A stretch of 7,223 bases of DNA from Halothiobacillus neapolitanus (GTDB lineage Bacteria > Pseudomonadota > Gammaproteobacteria > Halothiobacillales > Halothiobacillaceae): positions 1 to 7,223 of the forward strand of contig DYLI01000038.1 in assembly GCA_020722165.1 (NCBI GenBank), given 5' to 3'. Under the pieces are notes generated by a model that saw only the letters and a program-made list of their open reading frames with translations, was not told the DNA's origin and did not search any database. The translations under genes were made by a program, and so were the position numbers. Within the stretch, counting starts at the first letter, position 1. The number at the start of each line of letters is the position of its first letter. This document shows, in pieces, positions 6,474-7,223 of this stretch.

Positions 6474-7141
6474 TGCAAACCCAGCAGAGCACGCATCGAA
6501 CGCATACCCTCAAGGCGAGCCAGCATTTTCAATGGCTCATCCTGTACCAAAATCGTTGCCTTGCCACGCAAAGCCAAAGCATCCATCCCAGCACGCAGGC
6601 TGCGTTGCTGGCTACGCAAGCTCAGTTCAGTCAAAACACCTTCAGGTTCCGCACCCAGCATCACCAAGGGTGCCGTCGTGGTATCCATCACGGCCTGAAA
6701 ATCCGGCATGGCATGCGGCACCAAACGCCCGGCATGGAGCCCATAGCATGGAATGCCGTCTGGAACCATCAAACCCAGTACCGACATGCACGCCTCCGAA
6801 GCTACGCTGAGTAAAATCGAACCCAGACGCGGCTGCAAGAGAGTCAGGCGATCGGCAATGTCCGCAAACACATCCTTGTCACCCCTCAACACCAACGCAG
6901 GCATGACCAAATGAAAGCGAAAAGCATCATGGGTATCTTCAACCCATTGCTCCATTTCGCTCATCGGGGTCTTCATCCACCCCGCCGAGTTCAAACCCAC
7001 AGCATCAAATTCATTGGAATAAAAGGTCAAATGCCATTCTTCTGGCAGATCATCTGCATAAAAACGCCCGTTCCAGTTAGCATGCCGCCAATCCCATGCA
7101 CCCAAGGCAATGGCCGGCGTGGGCTTTACAGCTTGGCTCAT
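6470..7141 (-). CDS. DUF72-like protein, probably short or diverged
   Basis: This is a 223-residue soluble protein with no signal peptide or membrane segment. The first half resembles the DUF72 (YecE-type) TIM-barrel family: IALGAWDWRHANWNGRFYAD, the LPEEWHLTFYSNEFDAVGLNS stretch (compare EEWLxYYAxxFNTVExNS in the family), then MEQWVEDTHDAFRFHLVMPAL, and a DRLTLLQPRLGSILLSV segment. The second half is not clearly recognisable and the protein is shorter than usual members (about 240-300), so part of the barrel may be missing or remodelled. The biochemical role of DUF72 proteins is not established. Its ATG overlaps the stop of the upstream gene, and its stop overlaps the mlaF start, both as ATGA, so it is translated as part of the mla operon. 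Assignment to DUF72 is by remembered motif pattern only. Confidence 0.62.
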   Translation of the reverse strand: MSQAVKPTPAIALGAWDWRHANWNGRFYADDLPEEWHLTFYSNEFDAVGLNSAGWMKTPMSEMEQWVEDTHDAFRFHLVMPALVLRGDKDVFADIADRLTLLQPRLGSILLSVASEACMSVLGLMVPDGIPCYGLHAGRLVPHAMPDFQAVMDTTTAPLVMLGAEPEGVLTELSLRSQQRSLRAGMDALALRGKATILVQDEPLKMLARLEGMRSMRALLGLQ

Positions 7142-7223
7142 GTCGAACCATCCAATTCACGCACCAAGCGAAAACTCAAATTCAAGTCAAACTCAGCACG
7201 TTCGCGATACCAACGCGCTGCAC
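7138..7223 (-). CDS. C-terminal end of a formylglycine-generating-enzyme-like (SUMF1-type) protein, partial
   Basis: The last 27 codons and the TGA stop of a gene entering from beyond base 7223 are visible: they begin AARWYRERAEFDLNLSFRLV and end RELDGST. The pattern RxxYRxR...xxFRLVREL is what closes FGE-sulfatase/SUMF1-type domains (also found in PvdO-like and EgtB-like proteins), where a final GFRLVR strand is conserved; here the G is replaced by S. The other two minus-strand frames are closed by stops inside this stretch. The stop codon shares ATGA with the start of the DUF72-like gene, so the two are in one transcript and probably coupled. Only the tail is seen, so the exact family and any catalytic residues cannot be judged. 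Confidence 0.55.
   Translation of the reverse strand, partial: AARWYRERAEFDLNLSFRLVRELDGST

Noticed and set aside
6292..6810. Plus-strand open frame (172 codons) opposite mlaF and the DUF72-like gene
   Set aside because: Proline- and histidine-rich low-information translation crossing the junction of two supported genes; a shadow frame.

Overview
The window looks like chromosomal DNA from a Gram-negative bacterium, most likely a beta- or gammaproteobacterium. The evidence is a complete mlaF-mlaE-mlaD-mlaC phospholipid-transport set, a lysA preceded by a tiny LptM-type lipoprotein gene, and outer-membrane proteins with ordinary signal peptides. Base composition looks moderate and even, and I saw no insertion sequence, tRNA, rRNA or CRISPR array. 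I cannot place the genus from sequence alone.

Layout. Bases 1-437 hold, on the minus strand, the 5' end of lysA (diaminopimelate decarboxylase, cut by the window edge) preceded by a 40-residue lptM-like lipoprotein gene. Diverging from lptM after 37 bp is a plus-strand gene (460-2274) for a full-length MsbA-type ABC exporter half-transporter. It converges, with only 7 bp between stop codons, on a long minus-strand operon filling 2282-7223. In transcription order the operon is: the 3' end of a gene resembling the C-terminus of formylglycine-generating-enzyme (SUMF1-type) domain proteins; a 223-residue DUF72-like protein; mlaF (ATPase); mlaE (permease); mlaD (MCE protein); a TolC-family outer-membrane protein; and mlaC (periplasmic lipid carrier). 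The first three junctions are ATGA stop/start overlaps. The later genes are 24, 15 and 29 nt apart, so the set is almost certainly co-transcribed.

How the genes work together. MlaF and MlaE form the inner-membrane ABC core, MlaD is the periplasmic MCE ring bound to it, and MlaC shuttles phospholipids across the periplasm. In the classical system the outer-membrane end is MlaA with a porin, and MlaB stabilises MlaF. Here neither mlaA nor mlaB lies in the operon, and a TolC-family gene sits exactly between mlaD and mlaC. This is the most interesting feature of the window: it suggests a variant Mla pathway with a TolC-type outer-membrane component. LptM (LptD maturation) and the MsbA-like exporter next door also act in envelope biogenesis, but that functional clustering is inference.
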